Counted from the stretch's first letter, positions 36,536-45,323 are shown. The stretch: 64,000 bases of DNA from Dinoroseobacter sp049800835 (GCF_049800835.1 NZ_JBNAFU010000002.1:248001-312000), one strand, 5' to 3'. The notes: a model not told the origin generated them from the letters alone. Numbers and translations: made by a program.

Positions 36536-38095
36536 ATGGCTCAGGACCAGATAAGACAAACCCGACGCAGCGGAGGGCGACGCGGCAATACCCGACGCCG
36601 GTCCGCGGGGCTTTTTGCCCAGATGCCATTTGACCCGCCGCTCAACACGGATGCGCCGACAGAACCGTTGGGCCCCGAAGGGATCGCCGCGATCCATGAC
36701 GGCGCCATGCGGATCCTCGAGGAGATCGGGATCGAGTTTCTCAACGAGGAAGCCTGCGCTATCCTCAAGGAGGCCGGGTGTTCCGTGTCAGGTCAAACCG
36801 TCCGCATGGGGCGGGACTTTGTCATGGAAATGGTCGCCAAGGCGCCCTCCAGTTTCACGATCACGCCGCGCAACCCGGATCGTCAGATCACCATCGGTGG
36901 GCGTCACATGGTGTTCGTCAACGTCTCTTCGCCACCCAACTACTGGGATCTCACCACGGGCAAGGTCCCGGGGACGTTGGAAAAGTGCTGTGACTTTCTC
37001 AAGCTTATCCAGCATTTCAACTGCCTGCACGTCGTCGGAGGATACCCCGTCGAACCAGTTGATGTGCATGCCTCGGTCCGCCACCTCGATGTTCTGTACG
37101 AAAAGCTGACGCTGACGGACAAGGTTGCCCATGCCTATTGCCTGGGCCGCGAACGGGTCGAGGATGTGATGGAGATGGTCCGCCTTGCCGCCGGTCTGAG
37201 CCCCGAGGCGTTCGAGGCGCGTGCGCATATGTACACCAACATCAATTCCACCTCGCCGCTCAAGCATGACTATCCCATGCTGGACGGAGCAATGCGGATC
37301 GTCCGGCGCGGGCAGGCGCTCATTGTCACGCCCTTTACGCTCGCCGGAGCCATGGCGCCGGTGACGATGGCGGGCGCTGTGGCGCAATCGCTGGCCGAGG
37401 CGCTTTGCGCGATTGCGCTGGCGCAGTACATCCGGCCCGGGGCACCGGTGGCAATCGGGACATTCACCTCCAACGTCGACATGAAGTCAGGGGCCCCGGC
37501 ATTCGGCACACCGGAATACATGCGCGCCACGCAGATGACCGGACAAATGGCGCGGTTTTACGGGCTGCCACTCCGGGCGTCGGGCGTTTGCGCGGCGAAC
37601 GTTCCGGATGCTCAAGCGATGATGGAGACTTCGAACAGTCTCTGGTCGGCGGTGCAATCCGGGGTCAACATGGTCTATCATGCGGCGGGTTGGCTCGAAG
37701 GCGGCCTGATCGCAAGTCCGGAAAAACTGATCATGGATTGTGAGCTTTTGCAGCAGATTCAACGGTATTTCGACCCTGCGCTTGTTGCGACTGGGCCGGA
37801 CGATATTGCCGTTGAGGCCATCGCGGAAGTCGGCGCGAAAGGCCATTTTTTCGGTGTTTCACACACGCAGGAGCGCTACGAGACGGCGTTTTATCAGCCC
37901 TTTCTGTCAGATTGGCGCAACTACGAGGCATGGTCGCAAGATGGTGGTCTCTGGGCGGCCGAACGTGCGCATCGCCTCTACAAGGAGATCATCGCCGAGT
38001 TCGAACCGCCGCCCATGGACCCATCGTATCGCGAGGCGTTGCAGGCCTTTGTCCACCGTCGCAAGGCCGAAGGCGGCGCGCCTACCGATTTCTAA
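36536..38095 (+). CDS. MttB-family methyltransferase without pyrrolysine
   Basis: A 519-residue member of the trimethylamine methyltransferase (MttB) family. The core TIM barrel is represented by DLTTGKVPGTLEKCCDF, SPLKHDYPMLDGAM and VNMVYHAAGWLEGGL. There is no in-frame amber codon, so it lacks pyrrolysine and belongs with glycine-betaine or other quaternary-amine demethylases that hand a methyl to a corrinoid protein. No corrinoid protein or tetrahydrofolate methyltransferase is adjacent. ATG 36536 follows GGAGGATCGC. In the 243-base leader, a perfect GCCATG-CGG-CATGGC hairpin (36351-36365) is visible. Confidence 0.88.
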   Translation: MAQDQIRQTRRSGGRRGNTRRRSAGLFAQMPFDPPLNTDAPTEPLGPEGIAAIHDGAMRILEEIGIEFLNEEACAILKEAGCSVSGQTVRMGRDFVMEMVAKAPSSFTITPRNPDRQITIGGRHMVFVNVSSPPNYWDLTTGKVPGTLEKCCDFLKLIQHFNCLHVVGGYPVEPVDVHASVRHLDVLYEKLTLTDKVAHAYCLGRERVEDVMEMVRLAAGLSPEAFEARAHMYTNINSTSPLKHDYPMLDGAMRIVRRGQALIVTPFTLAGAMAPVTMAGAVAQSLAEALCAIALAQYIRPGAPVAIGTFTSNVDMKSGAPAFGTPEYMRATQMTGQMARFYGLPLRASGVCAANVPDAQAMMETSNSLWSAVQSGVNMVYHAAGWLEGGLIASPEKLIMDCELLQQIQRYFDPALVATGPDDIAVEAIAEVGAKGHFFGVSHTQERYETAFYQPFLSDWRNYEAWSQDGGLWAAERAHRLYKEIIAEFEPPPMDPSYREALQAFVHRRKAEGGAPTDF

Positions 38096-38151
38096 GCATC
38101 ACGTTCCATGTTCGCTTTCCCTGCTCATGCGCGGCGGGTTAGGTTTGGCAT

Positions 38152-39870
38152 ATGGAACCACGCCACGACGCAAGCGGTTTTCGGGCCGCGATGGGACTGT
38201 TCGGCCTCGCGGCAGGGCTTGCGCTCTGGGCGTTGTCGGAATTCGTACTGGACGTGCTGGGCCAACCCAGGCTTGAGCTTGCCCTTGTGTCGGTCTGCCT
38301 TGCGTATTTCGTGCCTGCTTTGCTTCTGTCGGGTCCCATGACCATGCCACGCGCACTTTTATGGGCATTGGTGCCCGGCGTGTGTGCCCCGCTGCTGCTG
38401 CTTTGGGCCAGCCTGCGGTTCGAAGACCTGACCGGGATGAGCAGCACGCCGCAGCCCTTCCTTGCGTTCTTTGCACTTGTGGTCGTGTCTCTGCCGTATT
38501 TGGTGGCCTTGCAGCGCGGAGAAGCACTCAACTACATCATTCTGTTCAACGAGGCCTGGCGCATTGTCATTCGTGCCGTGGCTTCGGCCTTGTTCGTCGG
38601 GGTGTTCTGGGGCGTCTACATGATGTCCAACCTATTGCTTTCGCTGGTCGGTCTTGAAACGCTCGATCTCTTGCTGGATCGTCCGTCGTTCGGTTTTGGC
38701 GCAACCGGACTGGTGGTCGGGTTGGCGCTCTCGGTGCTGTATGAACAGCGTGCGTATCTCTCCCCGGTGCTTCTGATGCGGCTGTTCCAGCTTCTTCTGA
38801 TCCCGGTGACGCTGGTGGTCGTGGTGTTCGTTGCGCGCGTGCCGTTTCAGGGGCTTGATCAGGCATTTTCGGGGCTGTCCGCAGCGGCGACGCTCATGAC
38901 CATGACGCTTGGGCTGGCCACGTTGATCAGCGCAGCGCTTGATTGCGACTTCGGAGACAGCGTCCCAAGTCGTCTTGTGCTTGTTTCCGTGCAGGTGGCC
39001 GCGCTCTTGATGCCTGTCCTGGCAGTGCTGGCCGGCTATGCGATCTGGGCGCGGGTATCTGAATATGGCTGGACACCCGAGCGGGTGGCTGCGTCGCTGA
39101 TATGCGTGCTCTGCCTCGCGTACGCGATGGGGTACGCAGCAAGCGTTTTGTTGCGGGGGGATTGGCACCGTCGTATACGCCGCACCAACATCTGGATCGG
39201 GCTGGGGGTTCTGGGGATGAGCGCGCTCAGCCTCACGCCGGGGCTGAACCCGGAACGCATCTCGGCGCAGAACCAGGTGGCGCGCTACGAGGCGGGGAGG
39301 TCTTCGGCAGAGAACCTCCCGCTGTTCGAAATGGCAAACCTGTGGGGTGTCGCGGGTCGCGCCGCCCTCGTGCGACTTGAGGCAAACGCCGATGCCGAGA
39401 TGTCGCGGATGCTGGCGGACCTGCGCAGCGTTCCGGGGCCAGGCGACGCGAGATCCGAACCGATCGAAGACCAGCGGGCCGTTTTGGCGCGCCTTATGCC
39501 GCTGCGTCCAGAAGGGGCGCAATGGCCAAGCAGGTTCTTTGAAGATCTGCCGGATCAGTATGTTTCTGACTGGCTGCTTGCATGCCGGCGCGGCGTCGGA
39601 AGATGCGCCGGCGTGGTTTCGGACAGTTTGCCGGAGTTTCCCGGCGCCGAGGTCCATGTGATGATCTGGACGGAGTTTGACGACATCGAAGGGTACCTGG
39701 TGTTGCGTGAACCCCGTGGGGACCTTGCCTTGCGCCCCTTGGTGTCGCGCGAAACCGGCGATCCCGAGCGTGTGTTGCGCGCGATCCTGGACGGGGAATT
39801 CGCCGTAGTGCCGCCCCGAATTCCGGCGCTGCGGGTGGGCGAGCAGGAATTCCTGTCTCTGCCGCGCTGA
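38152..39870 (+). CDS. DUF4153 polytopic membrane protein
   Basis: A 572-residue protein. The first about 380 residues form about ten hydrophobic helices, the rest is a soluble domain of about 190 residues. The segment RIVIRAVASALFVGVFWGVYMMSNLLLSLVGLE-type sequence near 140-175 and the GLSAAATLMTM region match DUF4153 proteins. The C-terminal soluble part has three Cys around residue 480 (LLACRRGVGRCAG). Function unknown. Start at ATG 38152 has a weak ribosome-binding site (GGTTTGGCAT). Confidence 0.75.
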   Translation: MEPRHDASGFRAAMGLFGLAAGLALWALSEFVLDVLGQPRLELALVSVCLAYFVPALLLSGPMTMPRALLWALVPGVCAPLLLLWASLRFEDLTGMSSTPQPFLAFFALVVVSLPYLVALQRGEALNYIILFNEAWRIVIRAVASALFVGVFWGVYMMSNLLLSLVGLETLDLLLDRPSFGFGATGLVVGLALSVLYEQRAYLSPVLLMRLFQLLLIPVTLVVVVFVARVPFQGLDQAFSGLSAAATLMTMTLGLATLISAALDCDFGDSVPSRLVLVSVQVAALLMPVLAVLAGYAIWARVSEYGWTPERVAASLICVLCLAYAMGYAASVLLRGDWHRRIRRTNIWIGLGVLGMSALSLTPGLNPERISAQNQVARYEAGRSSAENLPLFEMANLWGVAGRAALVRLEANADAEMSRMLADLRSVPGPGDARSEPIEDQRAVLARLMPLRPEGAQWPSRFFEDLPDQYVSDWLLACRRGVGRCAGVVSDSLPEFPGAEVHVMIWTEFDDIEGYLVLREPRGDLALRPLVSRETGDPERVLRAILDGEFAVVPPRIPALRVGEQEFLSLPR

Positions 39871-39924
39871 ACTTGGCGCTTTCTTAAGACTCTGCCGCCT
39901 AAGGTTCCCAAGGCGGAGATTGAT

Positions 39925-40509
39925 ATGCACGGACTTATTACAACATCCCTTCAGCGCTTTTTGCGCGAAACCTACGGCGCGCCAGTATGGGCTGAAATCG
40001 CTACCCGTGCGTGTGTGCCGGACGGCCATTTCGAGTCCATGTTGATTTATCCTGAAGACGTGTTTGACCGGACACTCGAAGAAGCCGAGGCCGTTCTGGG
40101 CAAGGACAGCGCAACTATCCTCGAAGATATGGGCACGTTCCTGATCTCCAGCCCGGACATTCAGGCGCTCCGTCGCCTCCTCAGGTTCAGCGGATCCAGT
40201 TTTTCCGATTTTCTGAACGCGTTGGAAGACCTGCGTGGGCGCGCCCGGCTCGCTGTCCCTGCACTCGATATTCCCTCGCTGGAGCTCAACCCTCTGGGTG
40301 GCAAGCGCTATCGTATCGACTACACGTGGCACAGGCCCGAGGGAATTCACGTCATCGCCGGTGTTTTGCGGGCAATGGCAGATGATTACGGGGCACTGGC
40401 TTTCACGGAAACGCTTACCGATGAGGATGGAACCGCATATCTCGAGGTTTCGGTGCTAGACCGCCAATTTGCCGAGGGGCGCGAGTTTGATCTGGGGGCG
40501 ATGGCATGA
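39925..40509 (+). CDS. H-NOX-like (heme NO-binding) protein, apparently lacking the heme ligand
   Basis: A 194-residue protein with the H-NOX fold: the typical start MHGLITTSLQRFLRETYG, helix-rich N-terminus and C-terminal beta sheet. Family members bind heme through a His near residue 102-105 and use a Tyr-x-Ser-x-Arg motif for the propionates. Here the region reads ALEDLRGRARL, with Arg104 where His is expected. The motif reads YTWHR, with Trp for Ser. NO sensing by heme is therefore doubtful; it may be a redox, zinc or apo regulator. The next gene, a HNOBA-GGDEF protein, overlaps by 4 bases (ATGA). Confidence 0.82.
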   Translation: MHGLITTSLQRFLRETYGAPVWAEIATRACVPDGHFESMLIYPEDVFDRTLEEAEAVLGKDSATILEDMGTFLISSPDIQALRRLLRFSGSSFSDFLNALEDLRGRARLAVPALDIPSLELNPLGGKRYRIDYTWHRPEGIHVIAGVLRAMADDYGALAFTETLTDEDGTAYLEVSVLDRQFAEGREFDLGAMA

Positions 40510-41546
40510 GCGCAAAGGCCGAAAACACGCGCGTTCTCGGGCTGTCGGCGCGGACTCTTGACGCCTTGATGCCGATGCATCTCTGGGTTGGGCCGTCGGG
40601 GCATCTGCTGCATGCAGGGCGGACGCTCAAGAAAGTGCTGGGGGCAGAGAACGTTGATGGCAAGTTGCTATTTGACGTCCTGCAGTTCAAACGCCCCAGA
40701 AAGCTCAAGAGCCTTGACCAGGTCCTGCGGCTGAACACAACGCGTGTTCAAGCCACCTTGAAGGATATCGACGGTGTTTCGTTGCGCGGAGTCGTCGTGG
40801 CCTTGCCCGGTGGGGCTGGCGCGTTCATCAACCTGTCGTTTGGTATTTCGGTGCATGACGCGGTGCGCCGCTTCAAGCTCGATATCAGCGACTTCGCGGC
40901 GGCAGATCTGGCGGTGGAAATGCTCTACCTGATCGAGGCAAATGCGGCCGTCATGGCGGAATCGCAATCGCTCAACCTCAAGTTGCAGGCGTCGAAGCGT
41001 GATGCGGAACAGCGGGCGCTGACCGATACGCTCACGGGTCTGAACAACCGCCGCGCGATGGATGTTGCCCTGGAACAGATGGTTGCCCAACCGGGGCCGC
41101 AGGGTTTCGGGCTCATGCATGTCGACCTCGACTACTTCAAGTCTGTGAATGATACGCTCGGTCATGCAGCGGGCGATCATGTCTTGCTGCGTGTCGCCGA
41201 CGTGCTTCAAAGCGAGACCAGATCACAGGATGTCGTCTGTCGTGTGGGAGGGGATGAATTCGTCCTGCTGCTGCGGGATTGTAACGACAAGGCTCTGCTC
41301 GCTCGAATTGCAGAACGGATTATTGCCAGACTCGAAGAACCGATCATGTTTGAGGGGCAAGTCGCGCGCATCTCTGCGAGTATCGGAATCACGTTGTCTT
41401 CATTCTACGATGCACCAGAGGGGGACAAGATCCTTTCCGATGCCGATGAAGCGACTTACGCCTCGAAGCACGGGGGGCGTGCGCAACACACGTTCTTCGT
41501 CCCTGACCCTGTAGCGACAGGTTCTCAGGCCGCACATTCGGGGTAA
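40506..41546 (+). CDS. Diguanylate cyclase with HNOBA sensor domain
   Basis: A 346-residue protein. The N-terminal about 150 residues look like a heme-NO-binding-associated (HNOBA, PAS-like) domain beginning MPMHLWVGPSGHLLHAG. A coiled-coil (about 150-180) leads into a GGDEF domain with an intact GGDEF motif and an I-site RSQD five residues before it. The H-NOX partner encoded just upstream should control its c-di-GMP synthesis by direct contact, as in known H-NOX/HaCE pairs. There is no EAL domain. Confidence 0.88.
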   Translation: MSAKAENTRVLGLSARTLDALMPMHLWVGPSGHLLHAGRTLKKVLGAENVDGKLLFDVLQFKRPRKLKSLDQVLRLNTTRVQATLKDIDGVSLRGVVVALPGGAGAFINLSFGISVHDAVRRFKLDISDFAAADLAVEMLYLIEANAAVMAESQSLNLKLQASKRDAEQRALTDTLTGLNNRRAMDVALEQMVAQPGPQGFGLMHVDLDYFKSVNDTLGHAAGDHVLLRVADVLQSETRSQDVVCRVGGDEFVLLLRDCNDKALLARIAERIIARLEEPIMFEGQVARISASIGITLSSFYDAPEGDKILSDADEATYASKHGGRAQHTFFVPDPVATGSQAAHSG

Positions 41547-41565
41547 CCGCGGCGGGCGCGATCAA

Positions 41566-42624
41566 CTATCCTTGCAGTGACCGAAACCCGGGCCATCCAA
41601 AGATCAGATGGCGCAACCCGACAGCCGCACCGACGAAAATGGAAACGCAAACGATCGGGGCGCTCAGTGTCAGCACCGCAAAGGCAGAAAGCCCCTGTCC
41701 GACCGAACATCCCAGTGCGAGTGTCGCCCCGAACCCCATGAAGACCGCTCCGGCAACCTGACGTTTCAGCTCACGCGGATCCTCGCAGGCTTCCCAGCGA
41801 AACTGAGAAAGCCGCCAACTGCCAAGTGCCGACCCGATAACGACGCCAATGACTGAACCGGTCGCGAAGCCCACGGGGCGCACCGAACTCATCATCACCC
41901 AGGCGATGCTTTCCCCGACGGGTGCAGAGAAGTTGTGCGACCGGACGCCGACGGGGTCGAAACTCGTCTGGGCGACCCAAGCAGTGATGCCCCAGCCGGT
42001 GACGATGCCGACTGCAACGAGGCTGCCCCATAGTGCCGCCTTGCGACGCTGGCCTGACCAGGCGCCAAGGACGCAAAACCCGGCTCCAATCAGGCTGGCG
42101 ACAAGAATAGATGATACACCCGTCAGGTTTGATACGAGACCGTCCATGGTCACGGGCGCATTGATGCGCCCGAACTCCATCGAGAACAGTGCAAGACGCA
42201 AAGGCGCCAACGGGCCGAACAGGGACGCATAGGTGCTGATCCCGAGGATCATGACCAACACAAACGCCCGCATGTCACCGGTGCCGAGCCGCGCGAGCGC
42301 CCCATAGCCGCAAGTGCCTGCCAGCGCCATGCCGTAGCCAAACAAGACCCCGCCAAGCGACGCGGCGATGGGGGAAAACCCGTCCCGGACGATAAACAGA
42401 TCGGCGCGGTCTAATACGCCCGACGCGACAAGACCTGCGCAACCGATGATGCTCAGGCCAAGGGCGAGCGCCCACATGCGCAGCCGATCGAAGCTGTCCC
42501 CATAGAGCGCGTCTTCGATGGCGCCGAGCGTGCAGAAGCGTCCGACACGTGCCGCATACCCCAGCAGAACGCCGCCGAGCAGACCGCCCAAAGCGGTGAT
42601 CTCGAATCCGGATAGTCCGTCCAT
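41566..42624 (-). CDS. YeeE/YedE-family sulfur transporter (SoxT/TsuA-like)
   Basis: A 352-residue membrane permease with about nine helices. The three conserved Cys of thiosulfate/sulfur YeeE transporters are visible in GRFCTLG, AGTCGYG and LGCSVGQG. In TsuA these relay thiosulfate through the membrane. Its place at the end of the soxS-soxR operon supports import of a reduced sulfur compound, perhaps as the inducing signal. ATG 42624 has GGGAGG 6 bases upstream and is preferred over an in-frame TTG at 42642. Confidence 0.88.
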   Translation of the reverse strand: MDGLSGFEITALGGLLGGVLLGYAARVGRFCTLGAIEDALYGDSFDRLRMWALALGLSIIGCAGLVASGVLDRADLFIVRDGFSPIAASLGGVLFGYGMALAGTCGYGALARLGTGDMRAFVLVMILGISTYASLFGPLAPLRLALFSMEFGRINAPVTMDGLVSNLTGVSSILVASLIGAGFCVLGAWSGQRRKAALWGSLVAVGIVTGWGITAWVAQTSFDPVGVRSHNFSAPVGESIAWVMMSSVRPVGFATGSVIGVVIGSALGSWRLSQFRWEACEDPRELKRQVAGAVFMGFGATLALGCSVGQGLSAFAVLTLSAPIVCVSIFVGAAVGLRHLIFGWPGFRSLQG

Positions 42625-42673
42625 GGTGCGCCTCCCAAGCAAGCCATTCGCGGTAGATCAGGAGCGTCTCTTG

Positions 42674-43009
42674 TCACTCATTCTGGCAAAAGAGCTCATA
42701 AACCAGTTCGATGATCGCCCTCGACCGATCATCGGTCAAACTGTAGTAGATTGTTTTTCCTTCGCGCCTGGGCTCCACCAGACCTTCGAGCCGTAGCCGC
42801 GACAGTTGTTGTGACACGGCCGCCTGGCGGGCCGAGAGCAGGCTTTCCAGTTCTGTGACCGACTTCTCGCCCGAGGCCAGATGGCACAGGATCATCAGGC
42901 GCCCCTCATGTCCGATTGCCTTGAGAAGGTTCGCCGCAGCCGTCGCGTTGGAGAGGATCTGGTCCATCTCCTTCTCGTCGATATCGGCAGTGACTTGGGG
43001 CAGGGGCAT
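42674..43009 (-). CDS. soxR: SoxR, persulfide-responsive ArsR-family repressor of sox genes
   Basis: A 111-residue winged-helix repressor of the SoxR/SqrR/BigR group. Cys42 and Cys108 match the spacing of the two thiols that form a tetrasulfide link when sulfide or persulfide is present (SqrR Cys41/Cys107), which releases DNA. The recognition helix is ARQAAVSQQLSRLR. ATG 43009 gives the family length. It is the third gene of the soxS arm. Likely operators are at 43969-43978 and 49541-49558. Confidence 0.93.
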   Translation of the reverse strand: MPLPQVTADIDEKEMDQILSNATAAANLLKAIGHEGRLMILCHLASGEKSVTELESLLSARQAAVSQQLSRLRLEGLVEPRREGKTIYYSLTDDRSRAIIELVYELFCQNE

Positions 43010-43044
43010 ATTCAGGGGCTTTCGAGTGTGCGACCAGCGCGATG

Positions 43045-43548
43045 TCAGAACATGATCGCGTCTTCGATCGCCGCGATACCGGCCTCGGCGCACACATCGT
43101 CGATATCGGGGCCGGGTGCGCCTGAGACGCCAATGCCGCCAACGATAGATCCCGCGCCTTCTTCGATCACCAACCCGCCTCCCAACGGCAAGGCGTCACT
43201 CACCTGCCGAATCCCAGCGGCAAGCTCGCCCGGTCGCGTCGCGAGGTCCAGCTCGGTCGTGCTGCTGCGGAAACTCGTTGCTGTCCACGCTTTGCGGGTT
43301 GCGGTCTCTATGGTGTGTGCTCCTGCAAATCTGTCTCGGACGAAGGCCTGCGTGATTCCGAACCTGTCAACGACCGCGACACCAACCTGATACCCGTTGG
43401 CGCGACAGTGTTCCATGGCGGCGACCGCTGCCTGAAGCGCGATCTCCGGTTTCAGAACCTTGAATTCGACGAAGGCCGAATCGTCTGCAATCGCAGCATC
43501 AGATGACAGTGCAAGGCTCGCAGCCGTGACGAGTGATTTCAGGGTCAT
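43045..43548 (-). CDS. Exported GlcG/HbpS-like protein in the sox operon
   Basis: A 167-residue protein of the GlcG/HbpS (DUF336, heme-degrading/heme-binding-like) family. A signal peptide (about 1-21) places it in the periplasm. Typical elements are ALQAAVAAMEHCRANGYQVGVAVVDRFG, ATRKAWTATSF and GGLVIEEGAGSIVGGIGVSG. It overlaps soxS by 4 bases (ATGA), so it is translationally coupled. It may bind a cofactor or a sulfur intermediate; nothing in the sequence decides. Confidence 0.83.
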   Translation of the reverse strand: MTLKSLVTAASLALSSDAAIADDSAFVEFKVLKPEIALQAAVAAMEHCRANGYQVGVAVVDRFGITQAFVRDRFAGAHTIETATRKAWTATSFRSSTTELDLATRPGELAAGIRQVSDALPLGGGLVIEEGAGSIVGGIGVSGAPGPDIDDVCAEAGIAAIEDAIMF

Positions 43549-43928
43549 GATTTAGTCTCCTCCGGTATCGTACGCTCGATGCCCGCCTCGTCCAGCATTC
43601 TGTTCAGAAGCGGCCAGAAGAAGTCTTCACCCGGATACCCTTCAAGCCTTGCAACTTCCTGACCATCCTGGACCAGAATGAACGTCGGGGTCAGCACAGG
43701 GCGCGACTTCAGTTTGAGGTCCTCAGGCAGGTCACCAATGTCGACCCGCCGCAAAGGGGCGGCCCGGCCTTCGGCGGTCTTCGGATATTCTGGCGCGACG
43801 TCGCGGTCCCAGTGAACGCAATAGATACATCCCGCCTGTTCGACGATCACCAGACGCGTGTCTTGTGCAACTGCCGCACCGGGTAAAACCCAGAGCCAGA
43901 CTGCAAGTAGCAAGTAGGAAAGACGCAT
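43545..43928 (-). CDS. soxS: SoxS, periplasmic thioredoxin
   Basis: A 127-residue exported thioredoxin-fold protein. The signal peptide (about 1-21, ending AVAQ) is followed by the redox motif CIYC (about residues 35-38) and cis-Pro in TPTFILV. In Paracoccus SoxS keeps the SoxYZ carrier reduced and active. It is the first gene of the minus-strand arm. ATG 43928 is chosen because the upstream extension to 44024 runs into the divergent promoter and lacks a ribosome-binding site. Confidence 0.9.
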   Translation of the reverse strand: MRLSYLLLAVWLWVLPGAAVAQDTRLVIVEQAGCIYCVHWDRDVAPEYPKTAEGRAAPLRRVDIGDLPEDLKLKSRPVLTPTFILVQDGQEVARLEGYPGEDFFWPLLNRMLDEAGIERTIPEETKS

Positions 43929-44004
43929 GATCTGGAACTCAGTTGACGGGTTTCTGACAAATAACCTAATTTGAATATGTGAATTGATCAAGGAAGCTGC
44001 CGAG
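43929..44004. promoter_or_regulatory. Divergent soxS/soxV promoter region with candidate SoxR half-site
   Basis: Towards soxV: TTGACG (43943-43948), 18 bases, TAATTT (43967-43972). Towards soxS: TTGATC (43986-43991, complement), 17 bases, TAGGTT (43963-43968, complement). Both cover ATTTGAATAT (43969-43978), the same 10-mer as the right half of the palindrome before soxC. A second GAAT follows at 43981-43984 on a direct-repeat spacing. Confidence 0.55.
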
Positions 44005-44745
44005 GTGTTCGATGTCTCGCTCATAGGGGCCGGGGTCGCGGGCCTGCTGTCGTTTCTGACGCCCTGTATCCTGCCGATTGTGCCGTTCTACCTGTGCTAC
44101 ATGGCCGGGGTGGGCATGAACGAGTTGCAACACAGTCAGACCCTGTCTCCATCGGTGCGCCGACGCGCCGTTGTGTCAGCCATTCTTTTTTCCGCCGGAG
44201 TGATTACGATTTTCATGGCGCTCGGCGCGACGGCTAGCGCATTCGGTCAGGCCGTTCGCGACTGGATGGACGTGCTGAGGTTTGGTGCGGCGGCAATCAT
44301 CATCGCGATGGGCCTGCATTTTCTGGGGGTCGTGCGTATTCCGATCCTCTACCGCCAATTACGCGCCGATGCGGATACCGCGGGCACCATGGGGTTGGTT
44401 GGGGCGTATGTCGTGGGGCTTGCCTTTGCTTTTGGGTGGACCCCGTGTGTCGGACCGGTTCTTGCAGCGATCCTTTTCACCGCCGCAGGGTCTGAAACGG
44501 CAGGGCAGGGGGCGCTTTTACTGTTCGTCTATGGGTTGGGCATGACGTTTCCGTTTGTGCTGGCTGCCGCGTTTATCGGACCATTCTTGCGCTGGACCCA
44601 GCGATTTCGTCCCTATCTGGGTCGGATCGAACAGGTCATGGGCGTTTTGCTGATCGTGTTCGGCGTGCTGATCGCGACGAATTCCGTGAATTACATCGCG
44701 CAGTGGATGCTGACGATTGCGCCGGACATCGGCACGCTGCGCTGA
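44005..44745 (+). CDS. soxV: SoxV, CcdA-like membrane electron carrier
   Basis: A 246-residue, six-helix CcdA/DsbD-beta-like protein that moves reductant from cytoplasmic thioredoxin to periplasmic SoxW/SoxS. The two redox Cys lie in FLTPCILPIVPFY (helix 1) and GWTPCVGPVLA (helix 4). GTG 44005 is chosen since it gives the family N-terminus and AAGGA lies 10 bases before it; a TTG at 43984 is in frame. soxW follows after 23 bases. Confidence 0.93.
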   Translation: MFDVSLIGAGVAGLLSFLTPCILPIVPFYLCYMAGVGMNELQHSQTLSPSVRRRAVVSAILFSAGVITIFMALGATASAFGQAVRDWMDVLRFGAAAIIIAMGLHFLGVVRIPILYRQLRADADTAGTMGLVGAYVVGLAFAFGWTPCVGPVLAAILFTAAGSETAGQGALLLFVYGLGMTFPFVLAAAFIGPFLRWTQRFRPYLGRIEQVMGVLLIVFGVLIATNSVNYIAQWMLTIAPDIGTLR

Positions 44746-44768
44746 TCACCTTTTGGGGGAGAAAGACA

Positions 44769-45323
44769 ATGAAACACCTGATTCTGGCTGGACTGACGCT
44801 TCTGTGGGCCAGCGCATCGGGCGCTGCCGAACTCGGCGATGACGGATTGCACAAAGCCACCTGGATGCATGACACGTTCAAAGACCTGCGCGAGGACCTG
44901 GCCGATGCCACAGCCGAAGGCAAGCGGCTTGCCCTGATTATCGAACAAAGGGGATGCATCTACTGCACCCGTATGCATGAGACGGTTTTTCCCGATCCGA
45001 CGATTGATGCGTTGCTGAATGACCGGTTCTACGTCGTGCAGATAAACATGTTCGGGGATGTCGAGGTCACCGATTTTGACGGGGAAGCCCTGGCGGAGAA
45101 AGACATCGTCCAGAAATGGGGGGCCTTGTTCACGCCCACCATGATGTTCTTTCCCGAAGAGGTTCCAGAAGGCGTGTCCGCCCAGCAGGCCGCAGCGGCA
45201 ATCATGCCCGGCGCATTCGAGAAAGCGACGACTCGCTACATGCTCGAGTGGGTGCTTGAAGAAGGCTATCAAACAGACGAGCCTTTCCAAAAATACCTCG
45301 CCCGGCGGTTCGCGGAACAGTAG
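44769..45323 (+). CDS. soxW: SoxW, periplasmic thioredoxin
   Basis: A 184-residue exported thioredoxin-like protein that accepts electrons from SoxV. The signal peptide (about 1-20, ending SGAA) precedes the redox motif CIYC in EQRGCIYCTRMHE and a cis-Pro in TPTMMFFP. Together with SoxV it maintains the thiol state of the sulfur-oxidising proteins. ATG 44769 follows GGGGGAGAAAGAC. A 162-base gap with its own regulatory elements separates it from soxX. Confidence 0.92.
   Translation: MKHLILAGLTLLWASASGAAELGDDGLHKATWMHDTFKDLREDLADATAEGKRLALIIEQRGCIYCTRMHETVFPDPTIDALLNDRFYVVQINMFGDVEVTDFDGEALAEKDIVQKWGALFTPTMMFFPEEVPEGVSAQQAAAAIMPGAFEKATTRYMLEWVLEEGYQTDEPFQKYLARRFAEQ

Noticed and set aside
36536..38095. 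Pyrrolysine-containing trimethylamine methyltransferase
   Set aside because: The frame has no in-frame TAG, so it belongs to the non-pyrrolysine branch of the family.
38632..40350. A 572-codon minus-strand frame opposite the DUF4153 and H-NOX genes
   Set aside because: Shadow of real genes; no ribosome-binding site, no family match, His/Arg/Gln-rich.
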